A stretch of 64,000 nt of DNA, from positions 1-64,000 of the forward strand of contig NZ_CAMLFY010000011.1 of NCBI RefSeq assembly GCF_946479415.1, read 5' to 3'. Source of the stretch: an uncultured Shinella sp. (GTDB lineage: Bacteria > Pseudomonadota > Alphaproteobacteria > Rhizobiales > Rhizobiaceae). Under the pieces are notes generated by a model, which saw only the letters and a list, made by a program, of their open reading frames with translations, was not told the DNA's origin and did not search any database. A program made the translations under genes and the position numbers. Below are positions 7,783 through 17,368 of the stretch, piece after piece (position 1 is the stretch's first letter; each line of letters begins with the position of its first letter).

Positions 7783-9063
7783 ATGAACACGCACCGACCA
7801 TCAGGCGTTTCAAACACCGGTGAAGCTGCCGCACGGGCAGCTCTTCACCGATTGACGCCTGGCGTCATCAACGAGGTCGATCGTCTTCTCGCGGGCCGCA
7901 CGCGCGATATCCGCCTCAACGCGGAGCTTGCCCGGCTCTTTCGCGTGCGATCTTGGCCGCAGACATCGAAAATCATTCGCGCCTGGATGTTATGGGTGGT
8001 CGTACTCGACATCCTGACCCTGCTGGTAAATGCGGCCCTGCTGCCGGCAGACGCCGTTATGTCCATGCTTCTGCCCGCGTCTATCCTGCCGCCCGCCGCC
8101 ATTGCCACCGCGGTTGTTTTTTTGAGACCGCGCCCTCTGTGGATCGAGGGGACTGCCGTTCATGCGGGCGTGTTTTTAATACTGCTCTCGGTCGCCCTGG
8201 TCGGCGTCAACACGGGAGGCGAGTATTATGAACGCCACCTCACGATCATGCTTTTTGTCGCCGTGACGGCGATCATCATCTTTCCCATTCCGCTCGAATG
8301 GTCGATGTCCATCGCCGCGTTTGCGCTTGGCCTATATCTCGTCTTTCAATTGCAGAACCATGATATCGCGCCGGGAAATGCCATCGCCGGTGCCCTGTTT
8401 TTTGCAAGCGGGATCGTTGCGACCGTCGTGGCGCGCCGCACGGCGAACATTCTGGCGCACAAGACGTTTCTGCTCGAACTTCGAGACCGCGCCCGACTTG
8501 CCGAGCTGACGGACGCCAATTCACGCCTGGAGCTGCTTGCCAGAACGGATCCGCTCACCGGCATCGCCAACCGCCGCTGGATGATGGAAACACTCAATCG
8601 CGTGTGGAGCGAAGAGATCGATCAGACACGAGGCGCTGCGATCCTGATGTGCGATATCGACCACTTCAAGCAGCTCAACGACAGTCTCGGACATGCCGAA
8701 GGCGATCGCTGCCTGGTGAAGGTCGCCGGCATTATCCAAAGCAGCATGCGCGACGATCGCGATCAGGTCGCGCGTTACGGCGGCGAGGAATTTCTCGTCC
8801 TTCTTCCCGAAGCCGGCGAGCAGGATGCCATGTTGGTCGCCGAGCGCATTCGAGGCCGTGTTGAAGCCGCGTCATTGCCCAATCCGCGATCATCCGTCGG
8901 CGCTTACGTCACCGTCAGTATCGGGCTGGCGGTTCTCACGCGGGGAAAAGAGCCGGTATCCTCCGAAGCCTTGCAACGGCAGGCCGACAAAGCGCTGTAC
9001 CTCGCGAAGGAAAAGGGCCGCAACCAGGCGGTTCTCTATGTGCCCGGCCCCATCTCGGATTGA
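7783..9063 (+). CDS. Membrane-bound diguanylate cyclase (GGDEF domain)
   Basis: 426 residues. About five or six hydrophobic segments span residues 60-220, followed by a short coiled linker and a C-terminal GGDEF domain with an intact active site GGEEF at 333-337, so synthesis of cyclic di-GMP from GTP is expected. The product-inhibition RxxD motif is not at the usual place: the residues five before GGEEF read DDRD rather than RxxD, so feedback inhibition may be weak. No EAL domain. The sensor part is an uncharacterised multi-pass membrane region. It stands alone between terminators. Confidence 0.88.
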   Translation: MNTHRPSGVSNTGEAAARAALHRLTPGVINEVDRLLAGRTRDIRLNAELARLFRVRSWPQTSKIIRAWMLWVVVLDILTLLVNAALLPADAVMSMLLPASILPPAAIATAVVFLRPRPLWIEGTAVHAGVFLILLSVALVGVNTGGEYYERHLTIMLFVAVTAIIIFPIPLEWSMSIAAFALGLYLVFQLQNHDIAPGNAIAGALFFASGIVATVVARRTANILAHKTFLLELRDRARLAELTDANSRLELLARTDPLTGIANRRWMMETLNRVWSEEIDQTRGAAILMCDIDHFKQLNDSLGHAEGDRCLVKVAGIIQSSMRDDRDQVARYGGEEFLVLLPEAGEQDAMLVAERIRGRVEAASLPNPRSSVGAYVTVSIGLAVLTRGKEPVSSEALQRQADKALYLAKEKGRNQAVLYVPGPISD

Positions 9064-9168
9064 TTTTGACGAATATCGCCGTGCTAAATCCGGTGCGGCG
9101 GTGACCCATAGAAAAGTGATCGGTCTGGACGTGTTCAAGGCAAGCCGTGCGATCGGATTGCATCGCCA

Positions 9169-9204
9169 AACGCGCTGCCAGCGAAAAGCTGCCGGCAGCG
9201 CGTT
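9169..9204 (-). terminator. Hairpin downstream of the deaminase gene
   Basis: AACGCGCTGCC (9169-9179) pairs with GGCAGCGCGTT (9194-9204), with a small inner AGC/GCT helix. On the minus strand the stem ends in a short TTT. It sits between two convergent genes and could serve both. Confidence 0.55.
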
Positions 9205-9229
9205 GGGGGAGAATTCGTGGCGTGAGAAC

Positions 9230-9835
9230 TCAGGCGAGCGGGATCGCGTTGCCGTCCTTGCTCGCCTGATAAACCTGTGAGAGATCGTCGTATTTGCGAC
9301 TGATGGCCGCCGCCCTGTCCTTCAATTGCGCACGATACGGCTCCGGCATCCGATCGATCAGTCCATGGATCGATTGTCCTTTCCAGAAGGCGTTTGTGCG
9401 ATTGTAACCGCCGGGTTCCAGGGTGAAGACCTCCTTCAGGATCTTCAGGTCATGCGGGATGGCGAAGGCATCGCGGGAATCCTCATGGCTGAAGAGATAG
9501 AAGAAATTGTCGAACCCGGCCCAGGTGATTGCCGATAGGCACATGGAGCACGGTTCATGGGTCGAGAGGAAAATGAGATCCTTCGTGTCCGGCCGGTCGC
9601 ATTGCGGCATCTCATAGAACCGCTTCAAGGTGTGAACCTCACCGTGCCACAGCGGGTTCTCCGTCTCGTTGTTGGTTTCGGCGAGAACAAGCGACAGATC
9701 GGACTTGCGCAGGACCGCCGCGCCGAAAATCTTGTTACCGGCAGCGACACCCGCTTCCGTGGCAGGGATGATGCCGTCTTCCAAGGTGCCGAACAGGGCA
9801 TCGAGCAGGCGTCTGGTTTCTGTTTCGTCGGACAT
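9230..9835 (-). CDS. Cytidine/deoxycytidylate-type nucleoside deaminase family protein
   Basis: 201 residues of the zinc-dependent deaminase fold. The zinc and proton-shuttle motif is HGE (His64, Glu66) and the second motif is PCSMC (Cys96, Cys99), so the active site is complete. It lies 49 bases after a nucleobase permease on the same strand, which points to hydrolytic deamination of an imported base such as guanine, cytosine or a related heterocycle. The C-terminal 60 residues extend beyond the core domain and may set specificity. The exact substrate cannot be assigned from sequence. Confidence 0.78.
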   Translation of the reverse strand: MSDETETRRLLDALFGTLEDGIIPATEAGVAAGNKIFGAAVLRKSDLSLVLAETNNETENPLWHGEVHTLKRFYEMPQCDRPDTKDLIFLSTHEPCSMCLSAITWAGFDNFFYLFSHEDSRDAFAIPHDLKILKEVFTLEPGGYNRTNAFWKGQSIHGLIDRMPEPYRAQLKDRAAAISRKYDDLSQVYQASKDGNAIPLA

Positions 9836-9884
9836 TCTTTCTCCTTTGATGTCGTGAAATGGGTGGTTCGGACAGGCATGTCGC

Positions 9885-11357
9885 CTAGTGGGCGGCCTCT
9901 GCGACCAGCGGGATTTCTATGCCCTCGGCGTCATAGAGTTTGCCGTTGAGGAAATAATCGCCGTCGTGCAGCCGCGCGATATCCTGGTAGCGGATCGTCC
10001 TTTCTGTCGCGGCGACGAAAACGGATTGCTGGTCGGAATTGCCCGTCTTGAAGTGGTTGAACAGCACATTGAGGGTGATCGCCATCAGGGCGGCGGAGCT
10101 GATGCCGGAATGGAAGATCGTGGCCACCCAGGCCGGGAAATGTGCGTAGAAACCGGGGGAAGCGATCGGGATCATGCCGAAGCCGATCGAGGTCGCGACG
10201 ATCACCAGGTTCATATTGTTGTTGTACTCGACCTTCGACAGCGTCCGGATGCCGCTCGCTGCCACGGTGCCGAAGAGCACGATCCCGGCACCGCCGAGGA
10301 CGGAGCTTGGCACCGCCGCCACCACGCGGCCCATCACCGGCAGAAGACCGAGGGCAACCAGGAAAAGACCGCCCGTCGCAACGACATAGCGGCTCTTTAC
10401 GCCCGTCACCGCGACCAGGCCGACATTCTGGGCAAAGGCGCTCTGCGTGAAGGAACCGAAAACGGGGGCGATGATGCTCGACAGCATATCGGCGCGCAGG
10501 CCGTCCCCGAGACGGCGGGAATCCACCTTCGTCTCGACGATCTCACCGACGGCGAGAATATCCGCCGAGGTTTCGACGAGCGTCACCATGATCACGATGA
10601 GCATCGAAATGATGGCGGCGATCTCGAAGGTGGGATAGCCGAAATGGAAAAGCTTCGGCATGGCGAAGAACGGGCCGTTCGCCACTTGCGAGAAATCGGT
10701 CATGCCGAGGATATAGGCGATGCCGGTTCCGAGGATCAGCGCAAGCAGGATGGACAGCCGGGAAATCGCGGCACTTCCGAGTTTGCTGAGCAAGAGCACG
10801 ATGGCGAGCGTCACGGCGGCAAGCTGGATATTGGCAGGGCTGCCGAAATCCGGCGCCTTGCTGTTGCCGCCCATCGCCCAGAACGCGGCGACCGGCATCA
10901 ATGTCAGGCCGATCGTGGTGATGACGATGCCCGTGACAAGCGGCGGAAAGAAGCGGGTAATCCTTGAGAAGACCGGTGTGATCAGGAGGCCGATCACCGA
11001 GGCCGCGATGACCGCCCCGAGGATGGCCTGGATGCCGCCATTGCCCGAGATCGCGATCATCGTCGCGACGCCCGAGAACGAGACGCCCTGAACCAGCGGC
11101 AGACGGCTGCCGAAGAATGGCAGGCCGATCGTCTGCAGGATGGTGGCAAGGCCGCCGGCGAAAAGCGACGCCGTGACCAGCAGGCCGACATCACCGGCGT
11201 TCAGGCCCGCCGCCTGCCCAAGAATGAGTGGTACGGCGACGATGCCTCCATACATCGTCAGAACATGTTGCAGCCCATAGGCGAGATTGGCTGCGATGCT
11301 GAGCCTTTCGTCTTCCGGACGCGGATTGGTTGCACTTTCCTCATCTGCATGTGCCAA
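9885..11357 (-). CDS. Nucleobase:cation symporter-2 family permease (xanthine/uracil type)
   Basis: 490 residues and about 12-14 hydrophobic segments. Family signatures include LAYGLQHVLTMYGGIVAVPLI near the N-terminus and SILLALILGTGIAYI followed by the FGSFTQSAFAQNVGLVAVTG region that lines the purine site. Start chosen as TTG at 11357 because GGAGGAG lies 6 bases upstream; earlier in-frame ATGs add a non-hydrophobic, implausible N-terminus. It should import a purine or related base with protons or sodium, feeding the downstream deaminase in the same unit. Confidence 0.85.
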   Translation of the reverse strand: MAHADEESATNPRPEDERLSIAANLAYGLQHVLTMYGGIVAVPLILGQAAGLNAGDVGLLVTASLFAGGLATILQTIGLPFFGSRLPLVQGVSFSGVATMIAISGNGGIQAILGAVIAASVIGLLITPVFSRITRFFPPLVTGIVITTIGLTLMPVAAFWAMGGNSKAPDFGSPANIQLAAVTLAIVLLLSKLGSAAISRLSILLALILGTGIAYILGMTDFSQVANGPFFAMPKLFHFGYPTFEIAAIISMLIVIMVTLVETSADILAVGEIVETKVDSRRLGDGLRADMLSSIIAPVFGSFTQSAFAQNVGLVAVTGVKSRYVVATGGLFLVALGLLPVMGRVVAAVPSSVLGGAGIVLFGTVAASGIRTLSKVEYNNNMNLVIVATSIGFGMIPIASPGFYAHFPAWVATIFHSGISSAALMAITLNVLFNHFKTGNSDQQSVFVAATERTIRYQDIARLHDGDYFLNGKLYDAEGIEIPLVAEAAH

Positions 11358-12033
11358 GGTAAACTCCTCCGTACCTTTGCAAGCGTTTTGCTTTGGTTTG
11401 CGCCCCTGGCGCTCAGGCGTGCGGCATAGCCATCGGGGCATGGGCCATGCCGAAACCGGCTTATGCCTGACGCTGAATTCGCAGCTGTCCGCGACTGGGG
11501 TCTGCGCGAAAGATCCATTGCCGCATCGTGCCAAAGGCAGTGCGCTGATCACGGTCGAGCGCATGCCGTGCGGATGGAATGCTCCACGCGCAATCAAAGG
11601 AAAAAACGTCAAGAAAGACAGGATTTATCTGCATGCCCACCAGCTTCCACAGTTGAACTGACCAGCAGGCCAGTTTCGCCAGGACCCTGTTCCAGGAGGT
11701 GCGAACTCCGGATCGTCATCAACTTGCGTTGAACGGGGCAATTGTCGCGAGGACAAGACCTCGCACTTTCACGAACCCTGCATTGTTTCAGCGGAACCTG
11801 TCAAGCAGACGTCTTCGGCCTGATCCAGGCGATCGCCGCGAAAGCGCGTCGCGCGTCGTATTCGCAGGCCGCAATACGCAGCGAAATCAACAGGCTGCCG
11901 GCGTAGTGCCGATGCGATCCTTTCAAGAAAGGCAAAATACCTTCGGCAAAATCGCCAACGGTCTCCCGCGCCGGACATGCGTGGAAGTCTGAAATCAGGC
12001 TTCATGCCCAGCCCGCTCCGTAGCCCGTGGCGG
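11358..12033. other. 676-base stretch between pta and the permease gene
   Basis: No well-supported gene. It holds a weak minus-strand ORF (11769-12005), an imperfect inverted repeat AACTGACC/GGCCAGTT at 11656-11675, and the permease leader with GGAGGAG at its end. I looked for a purine-type riboswitch in the leader and could not recognise a conserved fold by eye. Confidence 0.4.
11769..12005 (-). CDS. Hypothetical small basic protein (doubtful)
   Basis: 78 codons beginning 29 bases after the pta stop codon on the same strand. The product is rich in arginine, with no recognised domain. The middle part (FLERIASALRRQPVD) could be helical. A GGAG lies about 11 bases before the start, further than ideal. 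Included because it would otherwise leave a 676-base gap; it may be non-coding. Confidence 0.25.
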   Translation of the reverse strand: MKPDFRLPRMSGAGDRWRFCRRYFAFLERIASALRRQPVDFAAYCGLRIRRATRFRGDRLDQAEDVCLTGSAETMQGS

Positions 12034-13038
12034 CTACGAAGAATTACCCTGTGCCTGGACGCTCGTGACGGCGATCATATGGAAAACGTCACTTGCAGAG
12101 CATCCGCGAGAGAGGTCGTTGGCCGGCTTGGCGAGGCCTTGGAGGATCGGGCCGATGGCGGTGGCACCCCCGATCCGCTGGGCGATCTTGTAGCCGATAT
12201 TGGCCGCGTCGAGATTGGGAAAGACAAAGACATTCGCCGCACCATGCAGCACCGATTGAGGGGCCTTGGCGTTGCTTACGACCTCGACGAAAGCGCTGTC
12301 GAATTGCAATTCGCCATCGATGACGAGTTCCGGTGCGGCGGCATGAGCAAGCCGGGTCGCCTCCACCACCTTGGAAACGCGCTCATGCGCGGCGCTGCCG
12401 GCCGTCGAGAAGGAGAGCATTGCCACCTTTGCCGGCAGGCCAGCGAGCGCCTCGTAGGAGCGCGCCGAGGCGATGGCGATATCGGCTAGACCCGCCGCGT
12501 CGGGATCGACAACCAAGCCACAGTCGGAAAACACGAAAACGCCCTTCTTCTCGTGATGCGGTGCACACAGCATCATCAGGAAGAAACTTGAGACAAGGCC
12601 GACGCCGGGTGCCCGCCCGATCGTCTGGAGGGCGGCGCGCACCGTGTCTGCGGTGGTCGCCACCGCACCGCCGACCGTGCCGTCCGCCTTCCCTTCCCGC
12701 ACCATCATGGCGGCGAAGACGAGCGGCGAACGCAGGGCTTCAGCCGCCGCCGCGGCATTGACACCCTTGCCCACACGAAGCGTGTGATATGCCTCGGCAA
12801 GACGTGGCGTGAGCGCCGACGTGGCAGGGTCTTCGATACGGATTGCGCCCAATGCCTCACCGGCTTCTGCAAGGCGGGCTTCGACCACCGGGCGGCGACC
12901 GACGAGGATAATCTCGGCCAGACCTTCGCGGACAGCACACACCGCCCCTTCTACGATGCGCGGGTCCTCCCCTTCGGCGAGAACGATACGGCGCGGCGCG
13001 GCCTTTGCCGCATGGAGGATACGGTCGAGCGGTTGCAT
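12034..13038 (-). CDS. pta: Phosphate acetyltransferase
   Basis: 334 residues, the short Pta form without an N-terminal regulatory domain. Recognisable are VLAEGEDPRIVEGAVCA at the N-terminus, MMVREGKADGTVGGAVATTADTVRAALQ, and the C-terminal NVFVFPNLDAANIGYKIAQR block. It converts acetyl phosphate to acetyl-CoA. It directly follows the UPF0324 exporter gene (ends touch at 13038) and belongs to the taurine operon, where it takes up the acetyl phosphate released by Xsc. This is the standard partner of xsc in taurine-degrading alphaproteobacteria. Confidence 0.93.
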   Translation of the reverse strand: MQPLDRILHAAKAAPRRIVLAEGEDPRIVEGAVCAVREGLAEIILVGRRPVVEARLAEAGEALGAIRIEDPATSALTPRLAEAYHTLRVGKGVNAAAAAEALRSPLVFAAMMVREGKADGTVGGAVATTADTVRAALQTIGRAPGVGLVSSFFLMMLCAPHHEKKGVFVFSDCGLVVDPDAAGLADIAIASARSYEALAGLPAKVAMLSFSTAGSAAHERVSKVVEATRLAHAAAPELVIDGELQFDSAFVEVVSNAKAPQSVLHGAANVFVFPNLDAANIGYKIAQRIGGATAIGPILQGLAKPANDLSRGCSASDVFHMIAVTSVQAQGNSS

Positions 13039-14072
13039 CAGGCGTGCCCCAGATAGTGAATGCCGACAAGGATGAAGGCGGCGATGAACAGTGTCTCCAT
13101 GACGATGAGCGCGACAGCATCGCCCCCGACGTCCAGCACGCGGCGCAGCGAGGTGCGCATGCCGACCGCGACGATGCCGGCGAGCAGCGCCCAGCGTGAG
13201 GCTTCCGAGCCCGCCTTCGCCACGACCTCCGGAATGACGCCGAACGAATTGAGCGCGGCGAGGATGAGGAAGGCGATGACGAAGCCCGGCAGCAGCGGCG
13301 GGCGCTTGCCGGTATCACCTTCGCCCTGCGGCACGTTGCGCAGCACGACCGAATAGGTGAGAACGACCGGCGCCAGCATGGTGACGCGGATCAGCTTGAC
13401 GAGCGTCGCCGTCTCCCCCGCCTCGGGTGAGACCGAAAATCCCGCGCCGACGACCTGCGCCACGTCATGGATGGTGCCGCCGAAGAAGATGCCGGTCGCC
13501 CGCGCGTCGAGCCCAATATATTGCGCAAGGATCGGGTAGGCGATCATGGCCAGCGTGGAGAGCACCGTGACGGAGAGCACGGTGAAGATGAGATTGCGCT
13601 CGGAGAACTCGTTCTTCGGCAGCACGGCGGCAATCGCCATGGCGGCCGAGGCGCCGCAGATGGCAACGGAACCGCTTGTGATGAGCGCTAGCCGCCAGCC
13701 GCGCCCGAGTAGTTTAGCAGCCAGCAGGCCGAAGCCAATGGTGGCGGCGATGGCGCAGATCAGGAGCAGGATCGTGCTTGCCCCAAGCCCGATTAGGAGA
13801 TCGACGCTGATGCGCATGCCAAGCAGCGCCACGCCGATGCGCAGCACCTTCTTGGCACACAAATCGATGCCGGCGACGCACCGCCCCTCCTCCGAAAGGA
13901 AATGGAAGGCGATACCGAGCAGCAGCGCCATCAGCATGGCCGGCGCGCCGTAATGGTCGGAAAGGAACTGGGCTGCGACTGCCACCGCGGCGGTGACGGC
14001 AAAGCCCGGCCAGTAGGCGGAAAATCCCGAGGGCATGGCTCGGAAGCGGTCGTGGACGGAGGCGAGGCTCAT
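13038..14072 (-). CDS. tauZ: UPF0324/YeiH-type membrane protein, probable sulfite/sulfate exporter TauZ
   Basis: 344 residues with about 9-10 hydrophobic segments and the YeiH-family signatures LRIGVALLGMRIS, GSVAICGASAAMAI and FFGGTIHDVAQVVGAG. The start is the ATG at 14072; the longer open frame upstream reads through the intergenic region and the xsc end. Position between xsc and pta supports a role in exporting the sulfite (or sulfate) released when Xsc cleaves sulfoacetaldehyde. Related proteins carry the TauZ name in taurine clusters; the transport activity is inferred from context. Confidence 0.8.
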   Translation of the reverse strand: MSLASVHDRFRAMPSGFSAYWPGFAVTAAVAVAAQFLSDHYGAPAMLMALLLGIAFHFLSEEGRCVAGIDLCAKKVLRIGVALLGMRISVDLLIGLGASTILLLICAIAATIGFGLLAAKLLGRGWRLALITSGSVAICGASAAMAIAAVLPKNEFSERNLIFTVLSVTVLSTLAMIAYPILAQYIGLDARATGIFFGGTIHDVAQVVGAGFSVSPEAGETATLVKLIRVTMLAPVVLTYSVVLRNVPQGEGDTGKRPPLLPGFVIAFLILAALNSFGVIPEVVAKAGSEASRWALLAGIVAVGMRTSLRRVLDVGGDAVALIVMETLFIAAFILVGIHYLGHA

Positions 14073-14140
14073 GGTGGCGTTCCGTTCGCTTGGGCGTGAG
14101 ACCTGTCCCGCCCGGCTGCCGGGCGGGACATTGTTATGCG

Positions 14141-15916
14141 TCAGGCGCGTTTCTGCGGGCGCATGTCGGCACGGTCGATGCCGGCAACCGGCACCGGCTT
14201 CTTCATGGCGTCGCGACGGAAGGGTTCGCCGAGTTCCTGGTTGAGAATGACTTCCACGAAGGTCGTCACGCCGGCCTTCTGGTCCTCGATCGCCTTGGCC
14301 AGCGCCTCGGTCAGCGCCGCCGGCGTATCGACGGCGACACCCTTCAGGCCGCAACCCTCGGCCACCTTGGCGTAGCTGAGATTGGGGTTCAGCTCCGTGC
14401 CGACGAAGTTGTTCGAATACCAGAGCGTCGTGTTGCGCTTTTCCGCACCCCACTGGTAGTTGCGGAAGATCACCATGGTGATCGCCGGCCAGCCCTCGCG
14501 GCCGATCGCCCCCATTTCGTTCATCGAGATGCCGAAGGCGCCATCTCCGGCAAAGCCGACGACCGGGACGTCAGGGCAACCGATCTTGGCGCCGACGATC
14601 GACGGGAAACCGTAGCCGCAGGGGCCGAACATGCCCGGAGCGAGATATTTGCGGCCCATCTCGAAGGTCGGGTAGGCATTGCCGATGGCGCAGTTGTTGC
14701 CGATATCGGTCGAGACGATCGCTTCCTTCGGCAGGGCGGCCTGAATGGCCCGCCAGGCCTGACGCGGCGACATGCGGTTCGGCTCACGGGTGCGGGCGCC
14801 CTCGTTCCATTCGGTGCCCGGATCGTCGTCCTCGTGGTCCATCGAGGAGAGCTGCTGCTGCCACGCCGAGCGGGTCTGGTGGATTACCGCCTTGCGCTCC
14901 TCGCGGCCGGCATTGCCCGCTGAAGGCGACAGCTGCTCGAGGATCTGGTTTGCCACCTGCTTGGCGTCGCCGCAGATGCCGACGCTGACTTTCTTGGTGA
15001 GACCGATGCGGTCGGGATTGATATCGACCTGGATGATCGCGGCATTCTTCGGCCAATAGTCGATGCCGTAGCCCGGCAGCGTCGAGAAGGGATTGAGCCG
15101 GGTGCCGAGCGCCAGAACCACATCCGCCTTGGAGATCAGCTCCATCGCCGCCTTCGAGCCGTTATAGCCAAGCGGGCCGACGGACAGGCGGTGGCTGCCG
15201 GGGAAGGCGTCGTTGTGCTGGTAGCCGCAGCAGACCGGCGCATCGAGCCGCTCGGCCAGCGCCATGGATTCACCGATGGCCCCGCCGATGACGACGCCGG
15301 CACCGTTGAGGATGACCGGGAACTTCGCTTCCGAGAGCAGCTTGGCGGCTTCCGCGATCGCCTGCGGGCCGCCGGCCGGGCGCTCGAAGCGCACGATGGA
15401 CGGCAGGTCGACGTCAATGACCTGGGTCCAGTAGTCGCGCGGAATGTTGATTTGCGCGGGGGCAGAACCGCGCCAGGCCTTTTCGATGACCCGGTTCAAC
15501 ACTTCGGGAATGCGCGAGGGATCGCGCACCTCCTCCTGGTAGCAGACCATTTCCTCGAACATCGCCATTTGGTCGACTTCCTGGAAGCCGCCCTGGCCGA
15601 TGGTTTTGTTGGCCGCCTGCGGCGTGACCATCAAGAGCGGCGTGTGGTTCCAGTAGGCGGTCTTCATCGCCGTGATGAAGCCGGTGACGCCGGGGCCGTT
15701 CTGGCCGATGGCAATCGACATCGTGCCGGTCGCGCGGCTGAAGCCGTCGGCCATGATGCCGGCATTGGTTTCATGCGCGCAGTCCCAGAACTTGATGCCG
15801 GCCTTCGGGAACAGGTCCGACACGGGCATCATGGCCGAGCCGATAATGCCGAAGGCATGCTCGAGGCCGTGCATCTGGAGAACTTTGACGAAGGCTTCCT
15901 CGGTGGTCATTTTCAT
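14141..15916 (-). CDS. xsc: Sulfoacetaldehyde acetyltransferase (thiamine diphosphate enzyme)
   Basis: 591 residues, the family's usual length. An N-terminal pyrimidine-binding domain carries the conserved glutamate in CAHETNAGIMADGFSRATG. A central domain follows, and the C-terminal pyrophosphate-binding domain has GDGAFGISMNEMGAI as the magnesium/ThDP motif. It cleaves sulfoacetaldehyde with phosphate to acetyl phosphate and sulfite in the cytoplasm, the key desulfonation step of taurine catabolism. Flanked by tauY upstream and tauZ-pta downstream on the same strand, which confirms the assignment over other ThDP enzymes such as acetolactate synthase. Confidence 0.95.
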   Translation of the reverse strand: MKMTTEEAFVKVLQMHGLEHAFGIIGSAMMPVSDLFPKAGIKFWDCAHETNAGIMADGFSRATGTMSIAIGQNGPGVTGFITAMKTAYWNHTPLLMVTPQAANKTIGQGGFQEVDQMAMFEEMVCYQEEVRDPSRIPEVLNRVIEKAWRGSAPAQINIPRDYWTQVIDVDLPSIVRFERPAGGPQAIAEAAKLLSEAKFPVILNGAGVVIGGAIGESMALAERLDAPVCCGYQHNDAFPGSHRLSVGPLGYNGSKAAMELISKADVVLALGTRLNPFSTLPGYGIDYWPKNAAIIQVDINPDRIGLTKKVSVGICGDAKQVANQILEQLSPSAGNAGREERKAVIHQTRSAWQQQLSSMDHEDDDPGTEWNEGARTREPNRMSPRQAWRAIQAALPKEAIVSTDIGNNCAIGNAYPTFEMGRKYLAPGMFGPCGYGFPSIVGAKIGCPDVPVVGFAGDGAFGISMNEMGAIGREGWPAITMVIFRNYQWGAEKRNTTLWYSNNFVGTELNPNLSYAKVAEGCGLKGVAVDTPAALTEALAKAIEDQKAGVTTFVEVILNQELGEPFRRDAMKKPVPVAGIDRADMRPQKRA

Positions 15917-15951
15917 GGCGAGTTCCTTTCCTGGGAATTGATTTCAATGGG

Positions 15952-17352
15952 TTAGAGGATTTCGTCGCGCAGGTAGTACCAGCGGTACATGCCCCACTGG
16001 CCGAGCCGCCGGAACGGCGTCAGCAGCCCGTGGCCCGGCAGGGGGGAGGTGAAGATGGGGAGATCGAGCCCGGCGCCCTGGCCGGCGACCAGCTGCGCCA
16101 TGCGGCGGCCGGCCTGGGCCGAATACATGACGCCATTGCCGCCATAGCCCATGGCGTAGAACAGCGCCTGGGCCGGATCCGGCTGGAAGATGCGCGGCAT
16201 CATGTCGTGGCTGACATCCACCCACCCCCACCAGGAGTAATCGATCTGAATGCCGCGCAGGATCGGGAACTTGCGGTAAAGCCCCTCCAGCAGGAGATTG
16301 AGGTGTTTCGGATTGCTGGCGTCGCGCCCCGTGATGGCGCTGCGGCTGCCGATCTGCACCCGGCCGTCCGGCAGCATGCGATAGTAGTGACGCAGCGTGC
16401 GCGTGTCGGTGAGCGGGATGCGCGCCTTGAAGTTCAAGGCATCCCGCTCGCTATCGGTCAACGGTCGCGTGACGACCGAGTTCGACAGGATCGGCATCAG
16501 GCGGTGCTTCGTCAGCGCGCTCATGCCCGGCGAGGTGTAGCCGGCCGTTGCGATGCAGACGGCGCGCGCCCGCACCGTGCCGCCGGGTGTGCGCAGGTAA
16601 TGCACCCCACCCTTTGCCGTGCAATCGAGCACCGGGCTTGCGGTGTACACCTTGGCGCCGAGCCGGCGGGCGAGACGCAGATAACCGAAGGCGAGCTTCG
16701 CGGCGTGGATGCCCATGCCGTCGGGCTCGTACATCGCCCCGCGCGCTTCCTCGTCACGCACGAAATCACTGTGGACCTCGCCGCGGGAGACCATGCGAGC
16801 ACGGTAGCCGAAGGTGTCATTGAGCACGCGCACTTCGCTTTCGAGCGCCGGCAGCATCTTGTCGCGGTGCGCGATATAGAGATGGCCGCCGTCCTGAGGA
16901 TCGCAGTCGATCTCGGGCTCGCGGACCAGCGCCCGGAAAAGCTCGAAGCCCTCGCTGATCTCGGCATGCATCTTGCGCGCGACATCGACGCCCCAGCGGG
17001 CGATCCATTGCGAGCGTTTCAGCCGGCCGGCGGAAATCTGCGCCTGGCCGCCATTGCGGGTGCTGCAGCCCCAGGCAACACTATTGGCCTCCAGCACGGT
17101 CGCCTTGATACCGTGCTCTCGTGCCAGATGGATGGCGCAGGAGAGGCCGGTGTAACCCGAACCGATGATGGCGACGTCGACATCCATGTCACGGGTGACG
17201 GGGCCGTCGTCCTCCGGTTCGGGACCGGCGGTGCCGATCCAATAGGTCGGGGCGTAGTCCTTGCCGGCGCCGGGGCTCGGCGCATGGTTGGGATCGTAGG
17301 CCGGATCGAAGGGTTTTTTTTCAGCCCTCAGGGGCATGGCGTGCTGTTGCAT
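15952..17352 (-). CDS. tauY: Taurine dehydrogenase large subunit (FAD-dependent, DadA-like)
   Basis: 466 residues. The FAD-binding Rossmann motif is AIIGSGYTGLSCA near residues 61-73, followed by the STRNGGQAQISAG segment and a C-terminal FAD contact YAMGYGGNGVMYSAQAG. With TauX it should oxidatively deaminate taurine to sulfoacetaldehyde and ammonium, passing electrons to a membrane acceptor. Start at 17352 has GGAG 8 bases upstream and lies 17 bases after the tauX stop, consistent with co-transcription. A longer in-frame extension to 17655 only shadows tauX and was rejected. Confidence 0.87.
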   Translation of the reverse strand: MQQHAMPLRAEKKPFDPAYDPNHAPSPGAGKDYAPTYWIGTAGPEPEDDGPVTRDMDVDVAIIGSGYTGLSCAIHLAREHGIKATVLEANSVAWGCSTRNGGQAQISAGRLKRSQWIARWGVDVARKMHAEISEGFELFRALVREPEIDCDPQDGGHLYIAHRDKMLPALESEVRVLNDTFGYRARMVSRGEVHSDFVRDEEARGAMYEPDGMGIHAAKLAFGYLRLARRLGAKVYTASPVLDCTAKGGVHYLRTPGGTVRARAVCIATAGYTSPGMSALTKHRLMPILSNSVVTRPLTDSERDALNFKARIPLTDTRTLRHYYRMLPDGRVQIGSRSAITGRDASNPKHLNLLLEGLYRKFPILRGIQIDYSWWGWVDVSHDMMPRIFQPDPAQALFYAMGYGGNGVMYSAQAGRRMAQLVAGQGAGLDLPIFTSPLPGHGLLTPFRRLGQWGMYRWYYLRDEIL

Positions 17353-17368
17353 GGCTGTGCTCCGGCCA

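Noticed and set aside
9888..10967. A 359-codon plus-strand open frame over the permease
   Set aside because: The translation is His/Asp/Arg-rich, typical of the reverse complement of hydrophobic codons.
11358..11760. Possible purine-type riboswitch in the permease leader
   Set aside because: The gene pair would suit one, but no conserved core or three-way junction could be recognised by eye; a covariance-model search would be needed.
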